This document shows, one piece after another, positions 1-9,458 of a stretch of DNA of 64,000 bases. The stretch is from the NCBI GenBank assembly GCA_023105745.1, contig JALGQZ010000011.1:22780975-22844974 (forward strand), in the 5' to 3' direction. Both the position numbers and the translations under genes were made by a program. The notes beneath the pieces were generated by a model. The model did no database searches. It was not told where the DNA came from and was given only the letters and a program-made list of their open reading frames with translations. The DNA is from Austropuccinia psidii. Taxonomy: Eukaryota; Basidiomycota; Pucciniomycetes; Pucciniales; Sphaerophragmiaceae. The stretch's first letter is position 1; each line of letters begins with the position of its first letter.

Positions 1-152
1 TCTAATATATTGATAATATCCTCTGCTGAAGACTTTTCAGTAGTCCTGCTTTTGACAGCATGCTCTAAGTCACCTCCACATTGTCTCAGAATCTTTCTAT
101 GGATCATAAATTCTGACATGTCTGGATATAATGCTTTTAATCTGTCTTTTTG
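1..152 (-). CDS. Element B pol, N-terminal fragment cut by the window edge
   Basis: This is the downstream continuation of the element B gag frame, in the same phase and separated from it only by the TAA at 153-155. The peptide around PDMSEFMIHRKILRQCGGDL matches the start of element A's pol ([18 protein letters not shown]), which places it between the capsid and the zinc knuckle of a Ty3/gypsy polyprotein. Protease, RT, RNase H and integrase would lie to the left, outside the window. Whether the remainder is intact cannot be judged. Confidence 0.75.
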
Positions 153-1913
153 TTAGCAAAACCATGGTAAAGCTTTGTCTTTATCAGCATTAAATTTGGC
201 AGATTCAAAGGCTGTTTCAACTTTAAACCTCCAAGCATCATTTTCCCATTTGTTAATGATTTGGGTTTTCCACCAAGTCCAACTCTGGTGTCCATGTGCT
301 TGCCTTATTTTGATGTACCATCTGTGAGCTGATTTGGTAAACAAGGTGTTAAATCTTGCTGTTACCAATCTGTCTGGTAATTCAAAATCCTCTTTGATCA
401 TGTCAATTCCTCTGATGAATTCCATATGGTCATACTCTCCTTCACCACTGAAGTGAGGCCATTCTTTAAACTTTGGAACTTCTTTCAAGAGTGCTTGGCC
501 CATTGATGATTCCAAGTTATGAAAGGAAGTATAAAATTCATCTTTTAACTGTGAATTTTCAATATCCAATACTTGTGGATTAGTAATTCTTGCTCCCTCA
601 TTTTGGTTCAGAGGTGTAGACATTCTTGGCAAGGTGTTTAGCAGTTGTTCAATATCATTCATTTTACTGTTGTTACACCTTTGTGAATTTCTTAATTCAT
701 ATTGTAAGCTTTGTATAGAGTCTATGACATTCTTTTTATGATCATCCTCTTTATATGTAAGCTCATTCCATAATTCTGTTTGTTTAGTATTATCAGATAT
801 AACTTCATTTAACTTTATTGTTAATTTTGATATTTCCTCTCTTGAGGTATCAAAATGCTTTTTCAAGGCAATTGTATTTGTCTTTACTTCAGAAAATGAT
901 TTTGAAATATCATCAAAATATTTTTTATTATCTTCTTTGATAGTGTTTATGGCTTGTTTTATTCTTGTTTCAATTATGTCATCAATATTGAATTTAGAAT
1001 ATCTGTCTGTTAATTCTTTAATAATGGCAGATTGTTCATTTATCTTAATGCCAAAAGAATTATCATTATTGGAAGTTTTTATTGTTCTTAAGACTCTTTC
1101 AAAGCATTTAAGTGTATCATGAATTTGGCTCAGACTCAAGTTATTTGTTTTAAGATTGTCACAAATTGATGTATTTTTATCAGAAAGATGACTTTTTATG
1201 TCAGAAATAGCTTTATACAACTCTGTAATACAATTAAAAGTATCAGAAATCATTTTTGATATTTTAATCTGGCTTCCTCCTTCTTCTGTAATTCGATCAT
1301 GGTTCTGGCCATCTGAAATACATTTTCCATGGCATCCTGTTGAATCTTTGGGATTCTGTAGCCCTGGCTGTAAGGTTTTGGGGCTGGTGCCTACCCTTTG
1401 CCCTTGTTTGGAGCTTTTGGCTGCTTTTGCACGTTGAAATTGCTGCTGCTGGCCACTGGGGCTGTTTTTGGCACTGGTTTGGGTTGTGGAGGGTTGTTTT
1501 TCCTCCATTCTAGTGTCAAAAGCATCATGTTTTTCTTCTCCATCAATGGATTCCATCCATTGAGCAATTTGCAAGTATTGGGATGGCCCAGGAATTTTCT
1601 CACACTCAAGTAAGAATTCATGCAATTCTTCCACAGGTCTGCAAGGATCTGGTACTCCTTTAACTGAAGTGAATTGTTGTATGCACTGTGGCTGGCTTTG
1701 TATATGTCCACAGAGGCTTGTGGTGGCGGTGTCAGCTCTTTTTGAAGGTAAAATGGTATTATCAGCTTCAGAATGACCCATTTTAGTTGTTTGGAAGTCA
1801 TCAACTGACCCTTTTCCTTCTGTACCTGATTGGCCTCTGCCATAATCACGTCTATTACCTTTCTGGGAGCTGCTTGAGGGGTTATAGCTGGCTCCTGACC
1901 TGGTTGAAGGCAT
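153..1913 (-). CDS. Element B gag, 586 codons, Ty3/gypsy
   Basis: Gag is the structural protein of the retrotransposon particle. The N-terminal ~170 residues are low-complexity (Ser/Gln/Lys-rich). Residues ~200-440 look coiled-coil. The C-terminal part has the gypsy capsid motif seen in A and C: EWPHFSGEGEYDHMEF, then TARFNTLFTKSAHRWY, then WTWWKTQIINKW. The frame stops at TAA (153-155), but translation continues in the same frame into pol, so the stop is either a nonsense mutation (the aligned codon in element A is AAA) or a recoding site. The ATG at 1913 is chosen because it is the first ATG of the unspliced leader apart from an ATG-TAA mini-ORF; it lies inside a predicted intron (1900-1964). 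Bases 1391-1899 are also read in the +1 frame as ORF1. Family assignment is secure by motif; the exact mature protein is inferred. Confidence 0.8.
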   Translation of the reverse strand: MPSTRSGASYNPSSSSQKGNRRDYGRGQSGTEGKGSVDDFQTTKMGHSEADNTILPSKRADTATTSLCGHIQSQPQCIQQFTSVKGVPDPCRPVEELHEFLLECEKIPGPSQYLQIAQWMESIDGEEKHDAFDTRMEEKQPSTTQTSAKNSPSGQQQQFQRAKAAKSSKQGQRVGTSPKTLQPGLQNPKDSTGCHGKCISDGQNHDRITEEGGSQIKISKMISDTFNCITELYKAISDIKSHLSDKNTSICDNLKTNNLSLSQIHDTLKCFERVLRTIKTSNNDNSFGIKINEQSAIIKELTDRYSKFNIDDIIETRIKQAINTIKEDNKKYFDDISKSFSEVKTNTIALKKHFDTSREEISKLTIKLNEVISDNTKQTELWNELTYKEDDHKKNVIDSIQSLQYELRNSQRCNNSKMNDIEQLLNTLPRMSTPLNQNEGARITNPQVLDIENSQLKDEFYTSFHNLESSMGQALLKEVPKFKEWPHFSGEGEYDHMEFIRGIDMIKEDFELPDRLVTARFNTLFTKSAHRWYIKIRQAHGHQSWTWWKTQIINKWENDAWRFKVETAFESAKFNADKDKALPWFC

Positions 1914-2162
1914 AATTATGGTTAAAAAAGGCTTAAAATAGTAATTTTACATCAAAAAACTTACTATTGGCCAAATCTTTGGCTTTCTGAAGAGTATTAC
2001 TTCTTTCTAAGTTGACTAATTCAGAAGAAATTGGCTCTGGTTGAATATTCTGAGTCACAATAATAGTACTATTATGATCAGAATTAACAGTACTGGCAGG
2101 AATAATGCTGGTTACTGTTGAGGCTGTTTCAATGTTTTCTTGTCTTACCACGTTGTCAGACA
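1391..2162 (-). CDS. Element B ORF1: spliced accessory protein overlapping gag in the +1 frame
   Basis: Exon 1 is 2162-1965 and exon 2 is 1899-1391, joined across a 65-nt intron with donor GTAAGT (1964) and acceptor CAACCAG (1900). The frame is kept exactly, giving 235 codons if an upstream exon ending in A supplies the first base of the ATG (A|TG TCT GAC). Exon 1 starts directly after the acceptor TTAATTTTAG (2163). Exon 2 is open for 169 codons although it lies wholly inside gag. It carries a conserved core also found in elements A and C: VDIY, LW, MNSYLSVRKF, LLNGWNP, then a Lys-rich tail. No known domain is recognised and the function is unknown. That this frame and not gag is the constrained one in the overlap is inference from the A/B comparison. 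Confidence 0.6.
1900..1964 (-). promoter_or_regulatory. 65-nt intron containing the gag start codon (element B)
   Basis: Donor GTAAGT follows CCAATA. The acceptor is CAACCAG followed by GTCAGG. The gag ATG sits at 1913-1911, 14 nt before the intron ends. Splicing therefore deletes the gag start and fuses ORF1 exon 1 to the +1 frame; retention leaves gag as the first long ORF. The intron also holds the only other ATG of the leader, immediately followed by TAA. Confidence 0.6.
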
Positions 2163-2238
2163 CTAAAATTAATGAAAAAACCAATTAATTAAATAAAAAA
2201 AGAATATTTTCAAAAAGAAATGAAAATATAAGCCTCAC
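2163..2238 (-). promoter_or_regulatory. 76-nt leader intron whose splicing would create the ORF1 AUG (element B)
   Basis: Reading on the minus strand, ATTATAA is followed by the donor GTGAGG (2238-2233), and TTAATTTTAG (acceptor, 2163) by TGTCTGAC. Joining gives ...ATAA|TGTCTGAC, so the A before the donor and the TG after the acceptor form an ATG in the ORF1 frame. The unspliced sequence has no ATG here. The splice sites look canonical but are predicted, not shown. Confidence 0.5.
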
Positions 2239-2370
2239 TTATAATATGAAAAAAAAATATTTTTTATGGATTTTTTTTTGATTATAAGTATTCTTTGTAT
2301 GTTTTTAAATTTTTCAATATAAGAAAAAAGATTTAAAAAGAGTAAAAAAATATGTCACAGGTAAAATATC

Positions 2371-2387
2371 ACGGCTGGGCCCCCAAA
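2371..2387 (-). promoter_or_regulatory. Element B primer-binding site
   Basis: Immediately inside the 5' LTR (minus sense) lies TTTGGGGGCCCAGCCGTGA. The same position in A and C has TTTGGGGGCCTGGCC, so the site is conserved over three families while the surrounding leader is not. It begins TGG two bases from the LTR, as expected for pairing to a tRNA CCA end. I could not name the tRNA. Confidence 0.6.
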
Positions 2388-4178
2388 TGTAAGGTGTGGA
2401 TATGAAACTTTGATTAAAAATCAAGTACTTTTCCTGTCCTCAAAATTTGTATAAGGTAAAAATAGTAAGAAATATTATTTTTAAGAGAAAACACGCCAAT
2501 TTTATTGTTTATAACTTTACTGGTATAAAACAATAACATTATGAAAATTTATTGTTTTACCAACAATAAAAATTTATCCAAAAAATACTCTACAAGACAT
2601 ATTTTAAGGCTACAAAAGAAATTTCTTCAAGAGCAATTTCAATTGGAATTAATTGAGCAAAGAACTGCAAGCAATTAATTAAAGAACAAAGTCTTTAAAA
2701 AGAATATTCAAGAGAAAACACACCCAAAAGTGACCATAGTGAATTTGGAAACAAAGTGACAAAGTTAACAGTGATGAAAGATGATTTGATTCACTTTTGG
2801 GGTGGTTCAGGGGTAAAAATGATTATAAGAGTTACAAACAATGATTATAATGATTTTTTCACGTGGCTTAAAGGTTCAAAATGATTTTAAAAACATGGTT
2901 GGAATCTTTTATTGATTGGTTTAACAGTGTTTAAACTAATTAATAAAAGGAAAAGATTCTAACATGAAGAGAAAAGTGGGGCAAAGAAGACATTCTTTGA
3001 TAACCACCAATTTTCTTACTCCAAAAGTAAAATTTACTCTTGTCAGTCGTGAAAACAGTCTGACAACAGAAAAGCCAATTATGGCATCATTGAACCCTGG
3101 TTTGGACCAAAAAAGGGCTGGTTTAAGCCATTTTTAGCCATTTTAGACCCTTAAATTAGCCATTACTATAGCAATACCTGGTCTAGAGCCTTCAAAACAC
3201 ATCAGAATGTGTGTAAGAGGCGTAGAAACCAGTTAAAACTGTTTTTGCTAAGTGTTTGTTATCTTAAGGGTAGTTTTACCCTCTTGGCAACAGCTAAAAC
3301 TACCCCAGTTTGTATCAAAACCTCATCATCAATTGAGTTCACAGACCCTGTAACTCAATTCCAGGCCAAAAGTGATGAACTTTTGCGTGAATTTTGACAT
3401 CCCACGCCTGTCAGCAAGTATTTTGGGGGTCTGGCTGCCCCTTAGAGCTAGAGTTCCTTTCCCCCCCCCCCAATTTTAATCTTTCCAATTTATTTTTTCC
3501 TTTAATTCCTCATCATGTATTATACTTATAATTTACATATGTAATTCAGTTGAATTGTACAGTACAATACAGTAATAATTGACACCTTATATGTAAGTCA
3601 AAGCTCACTTATGTAATACACGCCCACATTTTGACATTTCAATTGAATTCAATTGAAAATACTTCAATTCCTCATAGCTTCTAAACTAAACACAACACCT
3701 CAATTTTAACACAAAAATTGATGGTTAACACCACATGTGGCGTGAATTAAATTAGAGTTTTGAGGATTTTCAACTTTTGTATTGAAAATACTAAAAACTT
3801 AATTTAAGCTTATTTGGAGTTGAGTTACAAAAGTTTCTCTCAGAGGTGACCCCACCTAATTGTTTATGAGGAATCAAATGGTGAAATAATTTTTATATGT
3901 TTATTTATTGGATAAAAATTTATAATAATTTTCATTTAAGTTTTTCCCAAATTTATTTAATTTTTTACAGTTTCATTATAAATTCATTTTTACTTAATTT
4001 TTTCAAGTATAAATGTAATTTTACAATTTCAAAATTTAATGTAATTAAATTTGTAATTTTATATTTTTATTTTGATTTTTATTTTAATAATATAAATAAA
4101 TTTATTTTATTTATATTTATATGTTACTTTTGTATTTTGTGGTCTTTTGGGTATATGAAATTACCTCTAAGGCTCAAA
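2388..4178 (-). repeat. Element B 5' LTR (1.79 kb)
   Basis: It starts TGTAAGGTGTGGATATGAAAC next to the primer-binding site and ends ...CCTCTAAGGCTCAAA, where the second copy at 48060-49885 ends GGCTCACA. The two copies align over their whole length. The LTR supplies promoter, polyadenylation and integration ends. Beyond 4178 the sequence is element C pol, so B is inserted in C. The partner TSD is outside the window; the visible flank is ATGCC. Confidence 0.85.
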
Positions 4179-4759
4179 ATGCCACACTGTTTGTGTTTGG
4201 AATAAGTCTTCATTACTGCACTGAAGAACTCATTTTGTAGCTCTTTGGAGCCTATCCCCAATATGGGAGTTTCTGTTCCTTCTGATTCAGCTTCTTCACT
4301 GTCTTGGGTACCACTTTATGATTCCCATTCAGAAAATCTGAATTTTTTCTTCCTTTCTATTTGCATGAAATGGATAGGGATATTGGCTGCTAATTCAGGG
4401 TCATAAGCTGGGTTTCTTTTGACATTATCCAGTGGCCATATGCTGGGGCCATCATCATTGTTGTGGGTTTTGCCTTCTTTTTATATGATTGTCATGCTAC
4501 CTCTATACTATTGGATAGCTATTTGCCACCTCAACATGTGTCTATTAGTAGTCTTCAAATTAAGTAAATACTTGAGTGCTGTGAAGTCTGTGTAGACCTC
4601 AAAAACTGCACCCTCCAGATAATAATGGAGTGTCTCTAGGGCTGCGACTAGGCATAAGAATTCAGTCTGGGTTGCTCCATACCTAGCTTCTGAATCTTTC
4701 AGTTGCCTGGAGATGCAGCATATTACCCCTTCCCTTGGTTCACCATCCGCAATTTGTCT
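4179..4759 (-). pseudogene. Element C pol: RNase H and connection, decayed
   Basis: Reading minus, this part carries RNase H-type text matching element A (SEARYG, CLVALETLHYYLEGAVFEVY with damage, NMTII-like tether) and then a linker ending near NEFFSAVMKTYSKHKQCG. At that point the B LTR interrupts the gene. It is open in several frames with stops and is not functional. The integrase must lie beyond B to the left of the window. Confidence 0.65.
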
Positions 4760-5638
4760 TCATTGTAGGGAAGCTCCCAATCCTTGACTGAAAGCTTCAT
4801 CTATGTACAGCTTCAATTTTAATTCAAATTCAAGGAGTACCAGGACAGGTTCATTAGTGAGTTCATGTTTGATCCTCTCATATGCATTTCTCCTTCCCCT
4901 GGTAATCTCAAAAACTACATCTTTTGAGCATAACTTGTATGGACTATTAGTTATGTGAGCAAACGTTTTGATGTGGTTTCTGTAGTAGCTAGCAAACCCA
5001 AGAAAATATTGCTTCTCTTTGAGCTTCTTTCTAAGTGGCTTTTGCAGTAGTGCTGCTACTTTATGTTGGCCTATGGCCAGACTAATGCCTGAGACTATAT
5101 TTCCTAGTGCTAGTAATTCTTGTTGGACAGAATTGCACTTCTTAAGCTGAATTTTCAGATTGATGGGTGTGCATTTACTTAGTACTCTGTCTATGTACTG
5201 CAAATGGTCTACCCATGTCTCTGAGTATATAATGATTTCATTAATGTATACCACCATACAGCCTTCTAATATTTCTTCTTGATATATTGTTTCCATCATC
5301 CTTTGGAAGTGGGCTGGTGTATTTTTGATTCCAAATGGCATCCTGGTGTACTCATATATACCCATATGGAATGTATTTTTGAGTAACTCCATGGAGTTTG
5401 GTTTAACTCCATTTTGATGGAAACCTTTCATACATTCCATCTTGGTGATATATTTGGCTTTTGCCAGTTTGTCTAGGGCATGGGGTCTCCTTTGTATAGG
5501 ATACCTATCAGCGGTTGTGTAGTTATGCAGGGCTCTGAAATCCCCACACAACCTAGATTTTCCATAATGCCAGGAAATAAGGACAGGAGTGGTAATTTCA
5601 ACTATTTCATTATGTCCTATCCTCCTCATGACATCCAA
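4760..5638 (-). pseudogene. Element C reverse transcriptase, catalytic motif destroyed
   Basis: A 292-codon open stretch covers most of a Ty3/gypsy [46 protein letters not shown], and the palm motif read as YINEIIIYSETW. Element A has [12 protein letters not shown] at the same place. Replacement of both metal-binding aspartates (DD to NE) means this RT cannot be active. The [12 protein letters not shown] thumb/connection motif follows. Frame breaks separate it from the protease side at about 5640 and from RNase H at about 4755. Confidence 0.8.
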
Positions 5639-6690
5639 GTCTAGAAGTTCGTTGATTTTTTTCTCAATTTCTTTCCTAGTTTCCAGGCTTGCTGGATATA
5701 AGGTCTTTCCACATCTAGATATAATTCTATATCATGGCCTCTGATTTTTCCCAAATGTTCTTCACCAATGGCAAATGCTGGTCTATTTTTCCTCAGCATT
5801 TTCAGTAAACTAAGTTTTTGTTTACTGGTGAGGCTGGTACTGAATTGGCCCTCTCTGAATTCATTCAGTAATTCTTCTAGAGGGCCATGGGTAAAAATCT
5901 TGCATATTTCAAGTGAAAGTTTCTTTTCCTTGTTTGTATGGATGTTAATATGCCTGTTCTTACTATTGTAAATATCAACGCCATACATCCTCTGCTTATC
6001 TGTCCCAGTAAGAATCCTTGTATGTGGTCATCTTCAAGCACAACCAACTCTGGGTTGAGTCTGATATTACCTTTCCTATGGGGTATAATTATCTCTTTTA
6101 TAATTGTCCCAATGGATGTCATCTTCCCTGATGTACTTTTGAGTTTTTTTTGCCTTAGTTGGCAAAGGCTGCTTCTCCCATTTTGGTAAGTGGTTATCCA
6201 AATAATCTTTAGCCACTATTGAGCAGTGTGCACCACTGTCAATGATCAATGGATGTCAAGCATTGTCAATACAAAAAGTCATTTTTTTGGCTGTCCCATG
6301 TATATATTCCATTTCTTTAGTTGGTGTAACTAGGAATGTTTGTGCATCTTGTGTGTTTTTACACAGGTTTTTATTTGCAGTGTCCTGTTGCATTCCTGTT
6401 TATGACTGTATGTCCTTAATTTCTTGTTGTGTTTCCTCTTGGTACTCCACTAGAAATTCTTCCCTTGGGTCTTGGTCTTCATAAGATTTTTCTTTAATGG
6501 TATCTCCCATAGATTCTGATTCAGAAACCTCTGTTGTGGATTCTTCTTCTGGGACTTGTTCAATGGTATAGACTTTCTTTTTTGCCTTTGAACAGTTATT
6601 GGCATAGTGATCTGTTTACCCACAATTGTGACAAGAGTCTTTCTTTGGGTTTATCTTTGAAGTCTACCCTGAAAGGTTGTTTCTCTTTGA
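5639..6690 (-). pseudogene. Element C protease, zinc knuckle and pre-RT linker, broken
   Basis: On the minus strand the zinc knuckle (C-HN-C-G, stop, TDHYANNC) is near 6595-6640. The aspartic protease active site IIDSGAHCS is near 6225-6250, with a stop just before it. MTSIGTIIKEIIIPHRKGN follows at ~6120. The pre-RT segment LSLLKMLRKNRPAFAIGEEHLGK-type text is at 5641-5988. At least three frames are used, so the coding sequence has several indels and stops. Confidence 0.7.
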
Positions 6691-7582
6691 AACTACAGCT
6701 TTTATATTAGGAATATTTCCCTATTTTTGTTCTTTTCCTTACATCATTTAAGGTTTTTTCAAAGTCATCTAGAGTGCAACTTTGGTTGCATCTGAATTTC
6801 ACTGCATTCTCTAGTTCTCCTGGAATTTGTGTCATGAGTTTGTTATTCCTCATATGAATATTCATTTGAGGATCAATGTATTTAAGTCTTTTAGAATGTC
6901 TAAGACACCAGTCATATGTATCTTTGTCCACAGAGTACTTGTCATTTTCAATAAACATGGTCTTTTTCCATATCCAAATACCATTGCTGTGCTTTGAGAT
7001 TATTTGTTTCATCCACCATGTCCAGTTTTGTCTTGAATGTGTTTCTTTCATCTCTGTGTACCAAATACTAGCATGTCCTTTAAGTTCTGTATACAATCTA
7101 GCAGTAATCTAGTAATGTGGTATTCTTGGTACATCAATGAAGAGTCCAGCAATATAGTCAATGAGCTCCATATGATCATATTCTCCTGTGCCAAAGAATT
7201 TGGTCCAGCTTTAGGCTTCTGGAAGCTGTCTTAATGCTTCCTTCTCAGAATAATACATTTTATCTTCATCTTGGTATTGAGATGGAGACCTTTTCTTATT
7301 CTCCAACAAGACATCTGGTTTGATTTCTTCTTGGTTTTATGGAATATCCAAAACATGGCCTTGTGGTTAGGGCTTCATTTTTTGGTAGAAATTAATCAAT
7401 TTGTTTGAGGCCTGATCCAGACAATCCCTGTCCCTTTTGCAGTTGTGCTGCTCTTCAAAGACTCAATTCAGTCTTTTATTGGTTTCTTCAGAATCTTTTC
7501 TCAATTGAGAATGGCCTTCTTGAAGATTTTTAACAATTTTGTCCATGGAGGCTGTTAATTCTTTCCTCCTATAATTCCTTTC
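6691..7582 (-). pseudogene. Element C gag, capsid part, broken
   Basis: The best-preserved block (6707-7096) contains LKGHASIWYTEMKETH, WTWWMKQIISKHSNG, then the LMTQIPGELENAVKFRCNQS segment that aligns with the B and A sequence just before the zinc knuckle. Upstream (7096-7260) is a decayed version of the FSGEGEYDHMEF motif (GTGEYDHMELI-like). The stretch 7260-7582 is coiled-coil-like gag text interrupted by stops. Confidence 0.7.
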
Positions 7583-8450
7583 TTAGAGTTCTGAAAACTG
7601 CTTTTGAGTTTTCTCTGCAAATTGGGACATTTGTAACCACAGTGAATCACTGTTTAAGTTACTCTCAGGCTTAACAAAACTGTGCTCATTCTGATTGGGG
7701 GTAATTTTATTATTATTTGGGCTACTGATTCTAGAAGTATTTACAACTATTTCTGGCTCTTTTGTACTTCTTTCACCAAGTCCAACAGCTTCTGGATCAT
7801 TGGGTCTGACTCTTTCTGCCTTTGGCTGAAAGATTTCTTGTTTGTGCCCTTGTATCCTTGTCTTCTCCTGGAAACTACCTTGCAATTGTGAAAAATGGTG
7901 ACTCCTGGCCACTGATCTGCTTGTGCTTGAATGGTGTGAAGCTACCTGAGAGTTGGGTTGGTCTCCTCCTTGTGAGCCTGAAGGAAACAGAGCAGGAGCT
8001 GTCTGGCTCAGCTGTTCTTCTATAGCTTGGATAGTGGCTTGATTCTCCCTTATCCTGTTTTCCCTCTCCTCCAGGAGTCTGAACTGCCTGTTGGGATTCC
8101 ATCCTTTGTTGATTACCATAAGGTCTTTGAAGGGTATCTCTTTGAGAAATATCTTCTGCCAACTTGCTCCAAGTTCTTCCCAGTGGGATGCTAGGTTGAA
8201 CCTTTTGTTGTCCATGCTCCAGTGGAAAGGATCTTTGAGGGGTTAGTGAAGCTGAAGAACTTGATCCATATCCTTCCAGTCCTCTGGTTTGAGGTTTCTG
8301 TGGAATTGGAAGGTTAATGGAAGAGTGGGTATGATTTCCCTCAGTTTCTTGACATCCATCACTGTGTCGAAGCTGTCCTATTCCAGGTCTTCTGGTCCTG
8401 AACAGGCCTTCTCTCTCCTCTGGCTGGTTCCTGAGGTGTACAGGTGACAT
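7583..8450 (-). pseudogene. Element C gag N-terminus with overlapping ORF1 frame
   Basis: Two frames overlap. The gag frame starts at ATG 8450 (MSPVHLRNQP...) and runs to a stop at 7875. The +1 frame is open from 8215 to 7583: its first part is ORF1-like (FNLASHWEELGASWQKIF, INKGWNPNRQFRLLEER) and its later part is gag (GSFQEKTRIQG, VNTSRISSP). A small indel near 7880 therefore seems to have fused the two frames in this copy. Upstream of 8215 the +1 frame continues to about 8419-8428 but is broken by TAG (8380-8378) and TAA (8245-8243). This is the same double-coding arrangement as in A and B, here degenerate. Confidence 0.6.
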
Positions 8451-8498
8451 ATCAGTGTTTGCAAGCAGTCAAAAACTTAATTTTCTTAGGGTATTTAC

Positions 8499-8794
8499 CT
8501 TTGACTGTCCCTTGTACAAATTTTCTATCAACAGATTTGGCAGCTTGCCTTTAGAATTTACAACTAGGTTAATTACTGTAATCTTCCCTGTACAAGTTGT
8601 TAAAATTGGTTTACCTTGTATTGATGCATAGTTTTGTTGTTTTCTACTCCTCTGAATGTAAATTGGTGTCCCATTCTTGGCTGTTATGAGGCTTTCACTA
8701 TGTCTTTTTCCTTTTCTCTTTTCTTCTGGTTCTGAAGGTATAGCTGGTGCACTGCCTTGTGATTGCGTTTCAAGTGGTATGAAGCTTTCTTCCA
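8499..8794 (-). pseudogene. Element C ORF1 exon 1
   Basis: It starts right after an AG acceptor (GATTAAG, 8795) with TG GAA GAA AGC, so a preceding exon ending in A would give ATG GAA GAA. The peptide is EESFIPLETQSQGSAPA followed by a basic KRKGKRHSE stretch, and ends ...GQSK at the donor AAAG|GTAAAT (8498). The intron ends either at CACCTCAG (8431) or, keeping the +1 frame with no correction, at CAGCCAG (8420). In both cases the gag ATG at 8450 lies inside it. The downstream exon has two stops, so the protein is not made intact from this copy. Confidence 0.5.
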
Positions 8795-8795
8795 C

Positions 8796-9397
8796 TTAAT
8801 CAAAGAGGAAAGGATGGCTTATGTCAGTTAAGACTTCTTAAAATGCTATTTGTACATTTAGGAATGGCCTCTGGTAAATATATTTCTATACTGTGCCCTA
8901 GTGTTATGTTGTTGTGGTTGAAATTATCAATCACACATCAAAAATACTACTTTCTGGCTTTCTGGTAAACTGTTTGTGTACCAGTATTTCACAGATTAAC
9001 TTGTAATTGAGAAGTGTAATCCAATACCGTTTTGTAATGAGAACTTCAAATTATCAATATACTGAACCACACCTCCAAACTTTTATTTAAAGTAAAGAGG
9101 GTTCCTTTTTACTTAAAAAAGAATAATATTAAAGGCTCTGAGTGTTTTCATATGAAAAGAAAACCGAAAATACTACTTATGGTGGTTAAACTTTAATCAA
9201 CCATGTGGATAATAAAAAAACACGGTAGTATATTGATTAATATACCACTCAAAAAGATATTAATTTATATAATATATTTAGGTTTTTTGAATACTTTCAT
9301 GCTAAAAAAAGGAAACAATGGTGTTAATATAAAAATCAAAGAGAAAAAACTCATTTTTGGCATAGAAATCTTCAAAAACATGGCCAGGCCCCCAAAT
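8796..9397 (-). other. Element C leader and primer-binding site
   Basis: AT-rich untranslated leader between the 5' LTR and ORF1 exon 1. The primer-binding site TTTGGGGGCCTGGCCATG lies at about 9380-9397. A candidate splice donor resembling that of B (ATAA|GTAGTATTTTC) is near 9173-9180; a similar GTAGTA occurs near 8946. No gene is seen in this stretch. Confidence 0.5.
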
Positions 9398-9458
9398 TTT
9401 CATGCTGAGTCTATGAAGAGGTGATAATAACAGTATTTACAACCTAAACTGTGACTGT
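9398..9458 (-). repeat. Element C 5' LTR, left piece, interrupted by element D
   Basis: It begins TTTCATGCTGAGTCTATG, the counterpart of TGTCAGGATGAGTCTATG in the solo copy at 41485, with the TG end mutated to TT. It runs 61 bp to GTGACTGT, where element D begins. The LTR resumes at 36583 with CCGTGACACAG. Joining the two sides restores GTGACTGTGACACAG, as in the solo copy. Confidence 0.8.

Noticed and set aside
937..1437. Plus-strand ORFs of 61-79 codons inside element B gag
   Set aside because: Antisense shadows of gag/ORF1 coding sequence; no start context and no conservation in element A.
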